NCBI GenBank assembly: GCA_029721435.1 | Contig: CM056586.1 | Coordinates: 73,983,107-74,047,106, forward strand | DNA: 64,000 nt | Direction of reading: 5' to 3' | Source: Gymnothorax reevesii | Taxonomy: Eukaryota; Chordata; Actinopteri; Anguilliformes; Muraenidae | Shown: one piece after another, positions 11,101 to 22,600 of the stretch | How the letters are laid out: every line of letters starts with the position of its first letter | How positions within the stretch are numbered: the first letter of the stretch is position 1 | Notes under the pieces: generated by a model | What the model was told of the DNA's origin: nothing | The model's database searches: none | What the model saw: only the letters and a program-made list of their open reading frames with translations | Translations under genes and position numbers: made by a program

Positions 11101-13929
11101 AAACACTGGCCATCTTTGTTTTTCTGCATTTCTTGATGGACGACAGGCCACAGGGGCCTGAATGCTCTCAGTCGATCATCTTTGCGCACGGTGAGGTCAC
11201 GTTTCAGAGGGCTGGGTCGCCATTAGCAATTTCTGAGGCGATTACGCTGGTTTCTCATCTCTGGCCACAGATAGAAAGCCGGACAGCACTCTGGTCAATG
11301 GGGGCAGGATCTGGTGCGGGCAGCGATTGAACAGTAGTATTGTACAGCCGTGTTTTTTCTGGTCATAGCTGGACTGTGGTGGGTGAAAGCTGGATGAACT
11401 GGTGGCCCAGGCTACAGGGCAGGTGTTAGCAGGAGGTGTAATACCTGCACTGAGGTCCTTCCTGCTTCTTCCAAAGAGTCAAACCGCTGACCCCGCCTCT
11501 GGTGCCATGACAAGACCAAACCTCCAAACCTCCTTTTAGCTACCAAGCGAAAGCAGACGCTCTGCTAGTGGAGCAACAAAAAACATCAATAAATGACCAA
11601 TTTTGATAAGAGTGATTCCTTCAGTAAACCGTTGTACAAACTTGCAGAGAAACAATGTTTATGTCTGATGCACAACTGGCATCAACTCGACACAGACATT
11701 GTGTTTGTGTTTAACAACAAACTGCTCTGCAGTCGCACAGAAGCCTGGCCATACAATATGTTTGCACATCATATCATTTACTCAATTTTCCCTTTGAATA
11801 TCTTCACCCAAGGGGCATTGGCGGGACTCTCTCTCATACGACTGCCAAGGTGAGCATTATGGTCTGTTCTACGCAAAGTTAGAGTTTGAGGGGTCAAGCT
11901 GGATTAAGCTTAAACATTTTCATAGCAGCCACATATTTGGACTTGTTAGCAATCTTTATGAAATAGTAAAGGCAAAACCAAAATGAAAGCGAGCTGTTGT
12001 TTTTGAAGTAGTTGTCAATAAGATTCTCATTTTCTCAGAAAGATTCAGACTTTTAGGAGGTCACACCGAACAGGTTCTCTCCTCACAGCCGAAACTCAAG
12101 ACGGGAGAGACCTTCAGGTCTCAGGTCTCGACAGTCCACCAACCTGCAGGAAAACATGGCTCCTCTGAGCAGTTTCAGAATGTCGGAAAGCGGGCACGAG
12201 AAGCAGGCTAAAACCCCTCTGTTATAACGCAGGCGAGTCTGCTTCCAGTCTCCTCCGCACGCGCAGTCCTCCGCGCCCGGCCGTTCAGCAGATCGCAGGC
12301 TGAAAGCACCCGGATACGGCAGCTCTATTCCTGACAGGCAGCGGGAGACAAGCACTGCTGGGCTGACGCAATACGATCTGAAGCTCTCGTGCATCTCCTG
12401 GGCCTCCTGCGGCTCGTGACCTTCACAATGCGCCTCTCCGCCAGCCCTCTCCCTCCCTCCCTCCCTCCCTCCCTCCTTCCTCATCTCTCTACCCCCGTCC
12501 CAAGTGTCATTTAAAAGCCTCGCACTCCTAAAGACATAATACCAGAGTATGCGTACAAGAGCGCTCTCTGCATGCTCCCTTACACCAATTAATCACATTA
12601 GACATTGCAAACTTGGCTACTTTTAACAAATAATAGATATAATAAAGCAATTCGGTGATTCCAACATGCCGTCTATCGGTCAAGCTTTCGAGCAAAAATA
12701 AGAAAGCAATTCGAATATAAAAGCATTGGAAGTATTGTAGCCTTTTGACCTTGCAAAACTATAATTTCACACTTTTGTACACAAAGGTGGCAGGACGACA
12801 AGGCAATCACGGCGTGACTTGATCTCTGCGCGATGAACGACCAGCCGTATTTATTTTGAACATGGATAATATTCAGCGGTGTGAATAACACAGAATCCCA
12901 ATAACAAGCGGCTGCACCACAAGCGCGTTGTTTTCATTTGTTTATCAGCAGATCCTTTCATTTGCCGCCGTACCAGCCATAGCAGAGAGCGGGGCCTCGA
13001 TTCAGTGTCGCCCTGTCTTACCCATCTGATGGAGCCAATCTGTCCCCAGTTCAGCCCCAGCCCACGAGACAAGCCTTCAGAAGGCACGCCACCGGCTGAC
13101 ATAAATATTTTAAGCAACAGAAAATGGAAAAATGAGGCTGGGGACTGAGAGGAAGGCCCTCCTGGTACAGAGCGTCAGTCAGTCAGTCAGTGGGACGAGC
13201 GACTCTCTGCAGCGCGGGTCCCTGGGAGAGATGGCGCTTACAGGCAAACTGAAGGTCAGTGATGGGCGCAGTCAGTGCCTCAGCGATGCTGCTGCAGAGC
13301 CAGAGGGACTGTGTGCGCTGGATCAAAGGAGAAAACTCATCTATCTGCTGATTTGTGACACGAGCCCAGCGCCATCCAGCATTTCCACAGACCCGCGCAG
13401 CATGAACACTGAAACGGACTATAAACAAAAATATCCCACGGCAACTACACTTAACCAGAAACGCCCACGTCTGAATACACCCGGCCTGACGGTGCACACA
13501 CGGACAGGCAGACAGACGACGAACTGATGACAATACCCTTCGGCCTGAAGTCGGGTCGAGGTTAAAAACTACACTTTGCCCCAGAAAAAATGTTGCATGG
13601 ATCCCACATGGTGTCACAAACCTTCCTTAAAGGTTCTCGTCCATAATTATATGTCTGCATCGCGTAGTTGCAGCAGTTCTGTGGGCGGCACATTCATGCT
13701 GTGAATCTGCAGCGCCGCCACATTCTGATGACTCTGGAGGTCATTACAGAGCACTTAGTCCAGTTGCATGAAAAAAGTATTCTTCAGTCTCGTCTTAAAG
13801 CACCAAATTTGGCACACATGCAGGCTGATGTATTCTAGGCTAATATGGATATTGAGCACCCTGGAATTTCGCTCATGATAATTTTAAAATGGCTTTAATT
13901 TTAATTTTAAATTTTTTCAAAATGATATA
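8192..13929. other. Long unique stretch without a supported gene
   Basis: About 5.7 kb with no transposon ends that I can see. Two subsegments are richer in GC and CpG than their surroundings: roughly 9700-10150 and 12080-12490. The second has a 133-codon minus-strand open frame, but its start lies in a CCCT repeat (12461-12483) and it has no recognisable domain. A short AGTC tandem lies at 13174-13191. These GC-rich islands could be regulatory or noncoding exon sequence; nothing in the sequence alone decides it. Confidence 0.35.
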
Positions 13930-14142
13930 CAAAACCCAAAACCAGTGAAGTTGGCACGTTATGTAAATCGTAGATAAAGACAGAATACAATGATTTTCAA
14001 ATCCTTTTCAACTTATATTCAATTGAATACACTGCAAAGACAAGATGTTTAATGTTCAAACTGAGAAACTTTTTTTTTTTTGCAAATAATCATGAACTAA
14101 GAATTTAAAGGCAGCAACCCATTCCAAAAAAGTTGGCACAGG
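13930..14142 (+). repeat. Left terminal inverted repeat of the Tc1-like element
   Basis: Inverted match to 15324-15539. The outer direct-repeat motif lies at about 13945-13960 and the inner one at about 14124-14142, immediately beyond the transposase stop codon. Confidence 0.88.
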
Positions 14143-14149
14143 GACCTTT

Positions 14150-15172
14150 TTACCACTGCGTTACATCACCTTTCCTTTTAACGACACTCAGTAAATGTTT
14201 GGGAACTGAGGAGACCAATTTTTGAAGCTTTTCAGGTGGAACACTTTCCCATTCTTGCTTGATGTACAGCTTAAGTTGTTCAACAGTCCGGGGTCTCCGT
14301 TGTCGTATTTTACGCCTCATAATGCGCCACACATTTTCAATGGGAGACAGATCTGGACTACAGGCAGGCCAGTCTAGTACCCGCACTCTTTTACTACGGA
14401 GCCATGCTGTTGTAACACGTGCAGAATGTGGCTTGGCATTGTTTAGCTGAAATAAGCAGGGGCGTCCTTGAAAAAGACGTTGCTTGGATGGCAACATATG
14501 TTGCACCAAAACCTGTATGTACCTTTCAGCATTAATGGTGCCTTCACATATGTGTAAGTTGCCCATGCCTTGGGCACTAATACACCCCCATACCATCACA
14601 GATGCTGGCTTTTGAACTTTGCGCCTATAACAGTCCGGATGGTTCTTTTCCTCTTTGGTCCGGAGGACACGACGTCCACAGTTTCCAAAAACAATTTGAA
14701 ATGTGGACTCGTCAGACCACAGAACACTTTTCCACTTTGCATCAGTCCATCTTAGATGAGCTTGGGCCCAGCAAAGCGGGCGGCGTTTCTGGGTGCTGTT
14801 GATAAATGGCTTTCGCTTTGCATTGTAGAGTTTTAACTTGCACTTGCAGATGTAGCGACGAACTCTAGTTACTGGCAGTGGTTTTCTGAAGTGTTCCTGA
14901 GCCCATGTGGTGATGTCCTTTACACACTGATGTCGGTTTTTGATACAGTACCGCCTGAGGGATCGAAGGTCACGGGCATTCAATGTTGGTTTTCGGCCTT
15001 GTCGCTTACGTGCAGTGATTTCTACAGATTCTCTGAACCTTTTGACGATATTACGGACCGTAGATGATGAAATCCCTACATTTCTTGCAATAGCTCGTTG
15101 AGGAATGTTGTTTTCAAACTGTTCGACAATCAGCTCACGCATTTGTTCACTAAGTGGTGACCCTCACCCCAT
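14150..15172 (-). pseudogene. Tc1-like transposase, full length but disabled
   Basis: The 330-codon open frame (14150-15142) covers the paired HTH DNA-binding region (N-terminal third, with FENNIPQRAIARNVGISSS) and the DDE catalytic domain. The first Asp is present in LWSDEST and the Glu in SPDLSPIEN. The second catalytic position reads QLNNAKPHS where the family has an Asp before NAKPH, so Asp is replaced by Asn. The spacing from that position to the Glu is exactly 34 residues, which confirms DD34E. An upstream ATG at 15170-15172 is in frame, but codon 3 is TGA (15164-15166) where an Arg CGA codon is likely in the ancestor. Translation could restart only at Met 15142. Both changes predict an inactive enzyme. 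A TATAAAA lies about 40 bp upstream of the original ATG. Confidence 0.9.
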
Positions 15173-15210
15173 CCTTGTTTGTGAATGACTGAGCATTACA
15201 GGGAAGCCGC

Positions 15211-15217
15211 TTTTATA
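15211..15217 (-). promoter_or_regulatory. TATA-like box of the Tc1 transposase gene
   Basis: On the minus strand TATAAAA within GGGTATAAAAGCGG lies about 40 bp before the ancestral ATG at 15172. That distance suits a short leader. It is a motif-based call. Confidence 0.5.
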
Positions 15218-15323
15218 CCCAATCATGGCACCCACCTGTTCCCAATTAGCCTGTTCACCTGTGGGATGTTCCAAATAAGTGTTTGATGAGCATTCCTCAA
15301 CTCTCTCAGTCTTTTTTGCCACT

Positions 15324-15539
15324 TGTGCCAGCTTTTTTGAAACATGTTGCAGGCATCAAATTCCAAATGAGCTAATATTTGCAAAAAATTACAAAGTTTA
15401 CCTGTTCGAACATTAAGTAACTTGTCTTTGCAGTGCAGTGTATTCAATTGAATATAAGTTGAAAAGGATTTGCAAATCATTGTATTCTGTTTTTATTTAC
15501 GATTTACACAACATGCCAACTTCACCGTTTTGGGTTTTG
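15324..15539 (-). repeat. Right terminal inverted repeat of the Tc1-like element
   Basis: Counterpart of 13930-14142. The inner motif lies at about 15324-15341 and the outer at about 15510-15526. A small CACTG duplication near 15433 distinguishes it from the left copy. Confidence 0.88.
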
Positions 15540-15541
15540 TA

Positions 15542-16270
15542 TTTGATTTTGCCACTGGAAATGATGTAGTTTGTCACAAATGGCTCGTCATCCTGCAGAG
15601 CCTTTAGAAAATAGGCAGGTTGTGGCCACAAAGGGATGCAGATGGTCACTCAGAACACTCTGGTAGACTGTGGTGTTGAAATGATGAGCAGTTTTTACGT
15701 CAGATCAACACCATCAGCCAGAATCAAAACAGAATGATCACTAGATTCATGCCATTTACAAGAAATTCGAAAAAACCATCTGCACGCCAGAACACAAATC
15801 GAAAATCACCACAGAGCTGCCATTCGCTGGTTTTTTTGTTCTTCTTGATATTCTCAGTGATCACCATGGACTGTAGAGCTTGAAGGAGATCAAAAGCTTC
15901 TGAGGTCAAACCAAACCATCTGAGCAACAACAATCATTCACAAATCAGTCAGACCCTCCTGACCTTGTCTGCATGCTTTAATACGGCGAGTTCCCGTCAC
16001 GCGACTGACTGATAAGATATTTGCATTTGCAATGACTTGCTGAACCCAATAACATGAGATAAGCAATTAACATACTGGATAATGTGATTGCGAAATGCAA
16101 TGTATGAAGTCAGATATAAAAACAATAAAAATTAGCTTAAAGCTGACTGTCATCTCTAACTAGCAGGGATACAACACACATCGATATCAAGTGAACCAAG
16201 CAGGAATTTCAGCCATTTTTCAAAGACACAGTTCAAATACCTTCAGACTTCAAAGAATATACAACTGGCG

Positions 16271-16316
<46 letters not shown>

Positions 16317-16872
16317 CAAACATTCAGAGCATTCAGTACATTCCTCTGAGGCAAAACGACTTTAACAGTTTTTAACACCAAAATATTATCTTAATCAGTG
16401 CTGTTTTCAGGAAATGAATCAAGGCCACCTTTTGTGCTGATATTTACACCATTTTATCTTTACACTGTACATGTATATTTGAATGAACTGCTTTCTTACA
16501 AAATCCAGACTGGAACTACTGCCATGCGAAAAAGACTCGAGGTTGAGACTGGGCCATTACTCAGGATTTATTTCCTTCAGAAGGGCTTCTATTTCGTTAG
16601 AAGACCATAGTAATGAATGCTAATGAACTCCAGACAGACCTTAACACTGTCCCTCCGGCACAAACACTAAGATTATCTCCTGGAATTGGTGACATCTAAC
16701 CTGCCCTCATATGCCGCATAACCATGTAAGACTAAAGAAGAAAAGAAAAGAAAAGAAGAGAATAGAGAAGCTCTCGTGCAGGAGGTGAATCTGAAATGGG
16801 CACTGGGGCCCGTTTCTTGCCCTCAGGATATACAACACAAGCGCACAAGAGAATGACCAGCATATTCAATAA
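15542..16872. other. No supported gene; one (CA)n tract
   Basis: Unique-looking sequence. A (CA)n microsatellite of about 18 units lies at 16275-16311, and a short A/G-rich AAAGA run is at about 16737-16757. Confidence 0.45.
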
Positions 16873-16962
16873 CCGTTTCGCGTGTATTCAGGTCTTTGCA
16901 TTGACTTCGAATGTAATCTGTTGTGCGAAAAATTAGTTTCACGTCCAGTGGGAAAGTGGCTT
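16873..16962. mobile_element. One arm of a palindromic TTAA-type MITE
   Basis: This segment matches the arm of the palindromic element at 33897-34056: it shares GGTCTTTGC, GAATGTAATCTG, TGCGAAAAA and a terminal AGTGGGAAAGTGGCTT that corresponds to AGTGTGAAAGCGGCTT. Only one arm is present, so the copy is truncated or has decayed on its left. Confidence 0.75.
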
Positions 16963-17268
16963 CAAATTTCAGGTTTGGATACGAGGTGATGCGATGATCA
17001 TGATCGAGTTGATTGTCGGAAATTTTTTAATCGTCCAAAACCTTTCTACGGTCAACACGATTGCCAAGACTGACCTCAAGATCTGATAGGATCTCCACAA
17101 TTAAGACTACGATTTCAATCATGCTGTGAATTGTGATAGTGGGAACCTAGCGTTAACTCTTCAAAGAACACTTTTGCTGGGTGTCAGGGTTCAGGTCCAG
17201 CTTTTACTGGAAAAAGCTAGTTAGTCACATTTTTGAGGAAAATAATTTTGATGATACTTTGGACTTAC

Positions 17269-17483
17269 TGGCTTCTTCTGCAGAATTTCACACAGGAACT
17301 GGACAGAAATAATGAGCAGGTTTCCAAAAAACACTGAACAAAGGAATGGCAGAAGGCACGGCCTTATTGACCAGCTTGGATATGTTTTCCCCATTCTTGT
17401 CAAAATGTCTGAAATGTGACTAACAAGCTTTTTCCATTTCATGTCACAGGTTCTCCCGTCAATCACCAATAGTGACATCCCCA
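17269..17483 (-). CDS. Candidate exon of an unidentified minus-strand gene
   Basis: A TTTTCTGTTGCAG acceptor (AG at 17484-17485) and a GTAAGT donor (17268) flank a 215-bp segment that is open in one frame, starting MSLLVIDGRTCDMKWKKL. Joined to the candidate exon at 17674-17717 the frame continues (the split codon A|TG gives Met). Its second half is hydrophobic (CLLPFLCSVFFGNLLIISV). I recognise no family. The continuity of phase is encouraging but not conclusive. Confidence 0.25.
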
Positions 17484-17673
17484 CTGCAACAGAAAACTGA
17501 GACTCTACACAATGAAGTCATTCCGCATCCATCGGCAGGCAAACACTCAAAAAGGTTATCCCCTAAACTGACAGTCTCAGACATTGGAAAATTCAAACAG
17601 ATCTCAACAACAGCGAGTAACTGCATAGCAGCAGTCGACGATTAAAATGTAGTAGATGTGACTCAACACTTAC

Positions 17674-17717
17674 TGTTCGAGACGGTCTTCAGCACAGAGA
17701 CATCACTGCCCTGCAAA
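17674..17717 (-). CDS. Candidate 44-bp microexon, minus strand
   Basis: On the minus strand CTTCTGTTTTAG precedes the segment and the exact donor consensus GTAAGT follows it (17668-17673). The frame that joins to 17269-17483 reads LQGSDVSVLKTVSN. The length (44 bp) suits a vertebrate microexon. With no transcript evidence it remains a candidate. Confidence 0.27.
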
Positions 17718-19439
17718 CTAAAACAGAAGGCAACACGTCAGATTAATTGCTTTATTTTTATCGATTTATTTATTCATCACGATTCCTCTCCGAAAGCACT
17801 GTAAAAATGAAATAAAAATGCTAATACTGTGCGACGCAGGCCCTGAGGGGGACAGCCAATCCTTGGCCATCTAAGAACGACAGCAACCTGGTGCAGCAAA
17901 TCAGATCCGACGCAAAGGGTTTTTAAAACATCTCACCTGTAATGGCCACTCCAATTTATTTTTTAAATAGGGCGACATGGCACAACTAACTCCTCGTAAC
18001 GGAACCCCATTATCAAGCATTTTATTCTTCCAAAGATTTATTACCGATGTACAATATAAATAAACTGAAAAACAATAGTAAAACAACAGTTTATTGTGAC
18101 AATACAGACAATTTCTACCATAAATCATTGATTAACAATCTTGATTCGTCCACCTATTGGAATCACATCTGGTGTCGGCACATGGATGGATGTAGATGTG
18201 AAATTCCTTCGCACAGGATTTGCACGGGCATTTATTGTACAGAGAGGCATATGGCAGCCGCATCTCAGCCCAACATTTTATCATTCAGCGATAAAACCTA
18301 CTATTCCCCCAACATCGCACACATCTGCAGTGTGAAAAACACGGGAAACTCAAACCCTCTCACTCATGATTCAGGGAAGGACTGTCAGGTCGGTGCAGTG
18401 CGCCCACGTTAACTACCAACGAGCTGTTGTACCGTTACTACAAGACCACTCATCTTTCAAACTCATTTTAAATATTTTCCTGGGCTTGCAAGTTTCCCTG
18501 AGTTATTTAGTATTAATCACATGGACGAGCCCATTACCAGCAGGCAGCACTGCTCTCCGGAACCAGCCACTCAAGACCAGCAGCATCAAATTTACACGAC
18601 ATTGAACAAAAGATCTAAAGCTCACCTTTCATTAGAATGAAATTAGCAATTCGGCTTTTCAGTTTTAATTCTCCTCCCCCCTCCAAACGTCTCTTTTAAC
18701 CTGCTTTGTTTACATCATGATTTTTCAGATTAAAAGAGCAAAGAGACGTGAGATGTTACTAAACTAATTTGTGCTTAAATACTGTTTTATTACAGAAATC
18801 TCTCTCTACTTGTTTGCTCAACAATTAGTAGTTATGGTTTATCATTTGTTGTGGACCCCATTACAATTACTTTTCAATTTCGGAGGACCGCAAAACACCT
18901 TCAGGCCCTTTGCACTTCAAACCTCTTTACCCCCTGTCCGATGCCTAATCAGGCTAATCGTGGGTCGTATCCAGCATAAAAGGCACCCTGTTGCCCAAAA
19001 ACTGCCACCCAGAGTCTTTCAGCCAAGATAATTATCGACTGGAGCTACAGTGTGCGTTTCACTGACTTCTCTGCAGAATAAACACCATTACGCCCGTGTT
19101 CCGTTAACAGCATCTACAGTCCAGTTTGAATCACCTTTGGAAATTCATTTTCCAAATGCTTGGTTTTCCTTTCTGAAATCCCAGAAAAGCAGCAGCCATC
19201 TTGTAAATCATTCAGCCGACTTCAACAAGTGTGACGACAAGTTAGGCAGCTAGCTGGTTCATAAACTTCCATGCAATATGACCAAATTAGTGACCGATCT
19301 ATTTAATAAATATTGTATAATTACTGAAGACTGAACACAATGAGATTACACACCAACAGCAGCATAAACACCAAAGTTAAATGACGGAGTCAGTGAATTT
19401 CACTCCACAGCACAGGAACATTACTTGTAAGATGTATTT
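17718..19439. other. Unique stretch without a supported gene
   Basis: No transposon ends or tandem repeats are visible. Several segments (about 18130-18400 and 18620-19040) are of even composition with few simple repeats, as conserved noncoding DNA often is, but conservation cannot be judged from one sequence. Confidence 0.35.
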
Positions 19440-19445
19440 GACTCG

Positions 19446-19490
19446 CTAAAAACTACGGACCCATATATGGGTCGGTCAAATGCAGCTGTT
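19446..19490. repeat. Fragment of a TTAA-type dispersed repeat
   Basis: Contains the palindromic core GACCCATATATGGGTC followed by GGTCAAATGCAGC, which in inverted orientation matches the right end of the element at 47256-47613 (GCTGCATTTGACCGACCCATATAAGGGTC). It is probably a short remnant. Confidence 0.55.
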
Positions 19491-20506
19491 GCATTCACAC
19501 CTATGGAAATTCAAGCCGATATTAAACTAGAATATGTTTTTACTCGTAAAATCTGACATCTCCCCCCCCGCCTCCTTCCCAGCCTAACACACCGGATGGA
19601 CGTACAGACAGACAGGCACATACCGAAAGGCACCACTGCAGGACCTGAGTGGTAAATCAAATGTTACCGCTGGGTAATTCTGGCCACAGCTGGCACTGAT
19701 ACAGTCACTTTATCCAGACGGGGTCACTGCTTCGAGTAGACGTGCGCCCCAGGAGTTGGCAGAGCTGCAAAGCCACGGCAGAGTCCGATCATGGCAACAA
19801 ACTACACGCAAACACACTCCTGCAAACCAGAGCGCGGCACCGCAGCCAGACAGAACGCGACCGCGAGGCAGCGCTTTATTTCATATCACACCTAACCTCC
19901 TGTCGCATCGGTCTGGGGAGGGAAAGCCGCAAGACCCAATCTCTCAGCTTCTCCGCAAATGTGCGATTTCTATCACCACAAACAACAATCCCACACGCAC
20001 ACCAAACATGCTTGGCAACACAACAGTTTTCAGTTATTTCCATTGTAAATTTCCATCTGGTTTCATTCCGTTTTGAATTCAAGGCTATCAAAGCCTCCAC
20101 CAGCAGATGAATTAAACACATGTTATCCAAGCATTTCTGTGAGTCACAGAAACACTCATCGCTTCTGTCCCGTCAGGACACTGCAATAACAAGAGCAATA
20201 GAGTAGCAACACAACAATTAAAGCACTGTAATAAAATTAAGCAGGGCTGTGGGGCTGCCAAATGCCTAAAATGCCAACCCCCTCACCACTACCAACCCAA
20301 TGAACAACTGCAATTAACCCCCATCCTACCAGCCTGTACTGCAACCAAACTGGCATTGCTGTGTGCCCATCGATTCGCCGATGACACCAACACAGAGAAA
20401 GCTGGGATGGTCTGGAAAACAGTATAAATATAGAAAGCAGTCATTTTTAAATTAACATTGACTTGTATTTCATTGCATCCAGAATGAAAATATTTCATGA
20501 TTTGTC
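19491..20506. other. No supported gene
   Basis: Two overlapping plus-strand open frames of 106 and 122 codons (19742-20110) have no recognisable domain, no convincing start context and no splice signals that I trust. They are treated as chance. Confidence 0.4.
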
Positions 20507-20509
20507 TAA

Positions 20510-21115
20510 GGCTATGTTCAGACAGCAGGTCTTGATGCACAATTTGGATTTTTTTGTGTGCTTGTTCATATTACACGTTATATGCCACTTGCAGCCTGAA
20601 TGAGACCCTGAAGTGACCCGCATGTGCAGAAGAGGTCCTGAGGTAATGCGTGACACGCAGGCGCGCACTGTTTACGGAAGCAAATATGGAGGCATCTCGT
20701 CTCTCGACACGTGTGGCACTGATAAAGTATATCTACATACATACATGCCAACTCTAGCGCTTTCCGGATGTTTCATTCTGAAAAAAACTCCCCAAAAGCG
20801 GTAGTCTACTGCCAAAAGCGATAGAGTTGGCATGTATGATCTACACTTGAAGTCAGTACCATTACAGACAAATAATGACGTCTGATAAATGCGACCTGGC
20901 CGCTCAGACAGCAGTCGCATTGTAAAATATCAGACGCGTATCGGATTTAGGACCAGGCATAAAAGTGGCCTGGGTCGGATTAAAAAAAAAAACGGATTTG
21001 TGCTGTTCAAGCTGTCTTTAACCGATCAGATACAGATCACAACTGGGCAAATAAAAAATTTAAAAAAAAAAAAAATCGGATTTGGGCCACATTTGCCTGC
21101 TGTCTGAACGTATCC
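20510..21115. mobile_element. Nonautonomous TAA-flanked inverted-repeat element, 606 bp
   Basis: The left end GGCTATGTTCAGACAGCAGG and the inverted right end GGATACGTTCAGACAGCAGG match at 18 of 20 positions. A TAA trinucleotide flanks both sides (20507-20509, 21116-21118), the 3-bp duplication expected for PIF/Harbinger-class elements. There is no transposase. Poly-A runs near 20986 and 21062 precede CGGATTTG motifs, a pattern seen in related fish repeats. The interior carries a second element at 20740-20838. Confidence 0.75.
20740..20838. mobile_element. Small palindromic MITE nested in the TAA element
   Basis: The ends CATACATGCCAACTCTAGCG and its inverted partner (GATAGAGTTGGCATGTATG) form about 25-bp arms around a 50-bp interior. 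The interior is also partly symmetrical (CCAAAAGCGGTAG ... TGCCAAAAGCGATAG). It lies wholly within the larger element, so it inserted later. Confidence 0.65.
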
Positions 21116-21169
21116 TAAGTAACTTAATTTTATGGGTAAATATACATCCAGTTCTTCTGCTGAAGCCTG

Positions 21170-21640
21170 CGACACTTTCCAAAAAGGTTGGGGCATTGCC
21201 AATTAAGGACTAGTAGTGAAGTGAAAAATTCAAATAACTGAGTGATCTGAAAAAGGTGGTGTCAGCAGATGATTGTAATAATGATTTGGTTCAAAAGCAG
21301 CACCTAGTAAAGGCCTGGTTCTTTAGGAGCAAAGATACCCACAAATACGGGAGAAAATCATTGAAATGTTCAAAAGCAATGTTCCTAAAATAGAGAGAAG
21401 GAAGGTACTAGGATATTTCACTCTCTAAGGATTATGTCAAAAAAAAAAGTCAGGAAATGTTGAGGAATTTCTGCGCGTACAGGACAAGGGTGCGAGCCTA
21501 AGCCAAGTACCTGTGATCTGATCACTCAGATGGCACAGCATCAACGACCATAACTAATCCATACGTGATATAACCACATGGCATCAAGATTACTTCGGCA
21601 AACCGTTGACGAGTTTTACGGTATTCTGCCATGTCGACTG
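21170..21640 (+). pseudogene. Decayed 5' part of a Tc1-like transposon
   Basis: The stretch starts with a TTTCCAAAAAGGTTGGGGCA motif like the inner binding site of Tc1 inverted repeats. It continues with nucleotide similarity to Tc1 transposase N-terminal coding sequence: GAGAAAATCATTGAAATGTTCAAAAG resembles the start of the 13.9-15.5 kb transposase (MRELIVEQFENN), and the later GATATAACCACATGG stretch corresponds to DITTW in that protein. Frameshifts and stops break every frame. No catalytic domain follows. Confidence 0.7.
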
Positions 21641-21734
21641 AAGAAACCAGGTACAAGTCAATGTGAAGTGTTGATTGGTGTAGCACTGCCGACCATGGCT
21701 TTGTATGCTCCAGCCACTGATCCTTAGTTCCCGT

Positions 21735-21960
21735 TTTACGACCTTATGTGATTTTCACCTTTGACCCATTGACCTCCAAAACCAAATCAGTTTCAGATAC
21801 CCTCTGTGGGAAGCTACCATGTCAGATTTGGACAAAATTTCTCCACTCCTTCGACAGACGCCACTCACGCATGATGTGTGTGAAGGACGGATACACGACC
21901 TGGAAGCAGTACACCTCCTGTCGCCTGTGAGGGGCGGAGCATAGCAAGGCTTTGACGTCC
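21735..21960. repeat. Dispersed-repeat fragment
   Basis: Contains a CCTTTGACCCATTGACCTCCAAAA motif block typical of a low-copy dispersed repeat of aquatic animals, and ends near 'cgcctgtgaggggcgg'. The family is assigned by recognition only; it may be related to the fragments at 1-150 and 24112-24205. Confidence 0.35.
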
Positions 21961-22444
21961 TCAGTGACGCTGAACTCTGCCAGATGGAGCACACCAATGA
22001 AAGAAGTGTTCCTGAAACATTTCTGTAGGAAAAGTGATTATTTGTTTCATAAATATAACAAAAACCGTTTATTTCAGCTCAATATGCCTATCAGTTCAGA
22101 TTTAAGGGGGGTTTAAACACATAGGTGTTTCCGCATCTATAAAAATTTCATTTTAGCATCATTAAGATTCTGAAAAATGGAACCTCAGTTTTATTTGGCT
22201 GATTTTTTTTTTGGGGGGGGCGATTTTTCCATTATCAAGGACACTTCCACTTGAAGGCAGTTCTCTCTCCAGTCCCATTCATTTTAGCCATACAGTTTTC
22301 TGAGGATGGTGGTTCTCCAGGACGGCTTTCTGAAAATACTAACATTTCAAACCTGTTACCTTTACCCCATAGAGATAGACAGCATTTTTGTGCCAAACAG
22401 TAAATTTGCCTTTAGGAGTCAGGTTACATTAAATAAAAGCCCTA

Positions 22445-22600
22445 ACGGAGCGCAAGAAAAAAATCCAGGAGTCTGGAGTTCGCAAAATATTGGAACTATG
22501 GCTGTGGGAGAGAGTTTCCACAGATGATACTAAAATTGATGTTTTTGGCCATGGGCACCATCAGCCTGTTTGGCAGCGAGAGCTACTCACACACACCTAC
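22445..22600 (+). pseudogene. Short Tc1-like transposase fragment
   Basis: A frame reads TDDTKIDVFGHGHHQPVWQR, corresponding to the first catalytic-Asp region of Tc1 transposases (usually W-S/T-D-E-T-K-x-x-x-F-G-x-x-x-x-x-x-V-W). The similarity fades on both sides, so only the central part of an old copy survives. The family is different from that at 13.9-15.5 kb. Confidence 0.5.

Larger units (their letters stand above)
13930..15539 (-). mobile_element. Nearly complete Tc1-like (DD34E) transposon, 1,610 bp
   Basis: The two ends are inverted copies starting CAAAACCCAAAAC, flanked by TA on both sides (13928-13929 and 15540-15541), as expected for Tc1/mariner insertion. The inverted repeats are long, about 210 bp, with strong identity in the outer 110 bp. 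Each contains an outer and an inner copy of a GTTGGCAC-type motif (near 13951, 14131, 15326 and 15515), which is the IR/DR arrangement used by many fish Tc1 elements for two transposase-binding sites per end. The single gene lies on the minus strand. The sequence between the inverted repeats shows no large deletion, so the copy is fairly young. Confidence 0.93.

Noticed and set aside
12083..12484. 133-codon minus-strand frame in a GC-rich segment
   Set aside because: Its N-terminus is translated from a CCCT repeat and the rest has no domain; GC-rich DNA has fewer stops.
13183..13617. Overlapping frames of 131 and 144 codons on both strands
   Set aside because: Both strands open over the same region, which suggests composition rather than coding; no domain or splice support.
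19742..20110. 122-codon and 106-codon overlapping frames
   Set aside because: Overlapping in two frames, no domain, ordinary composition.
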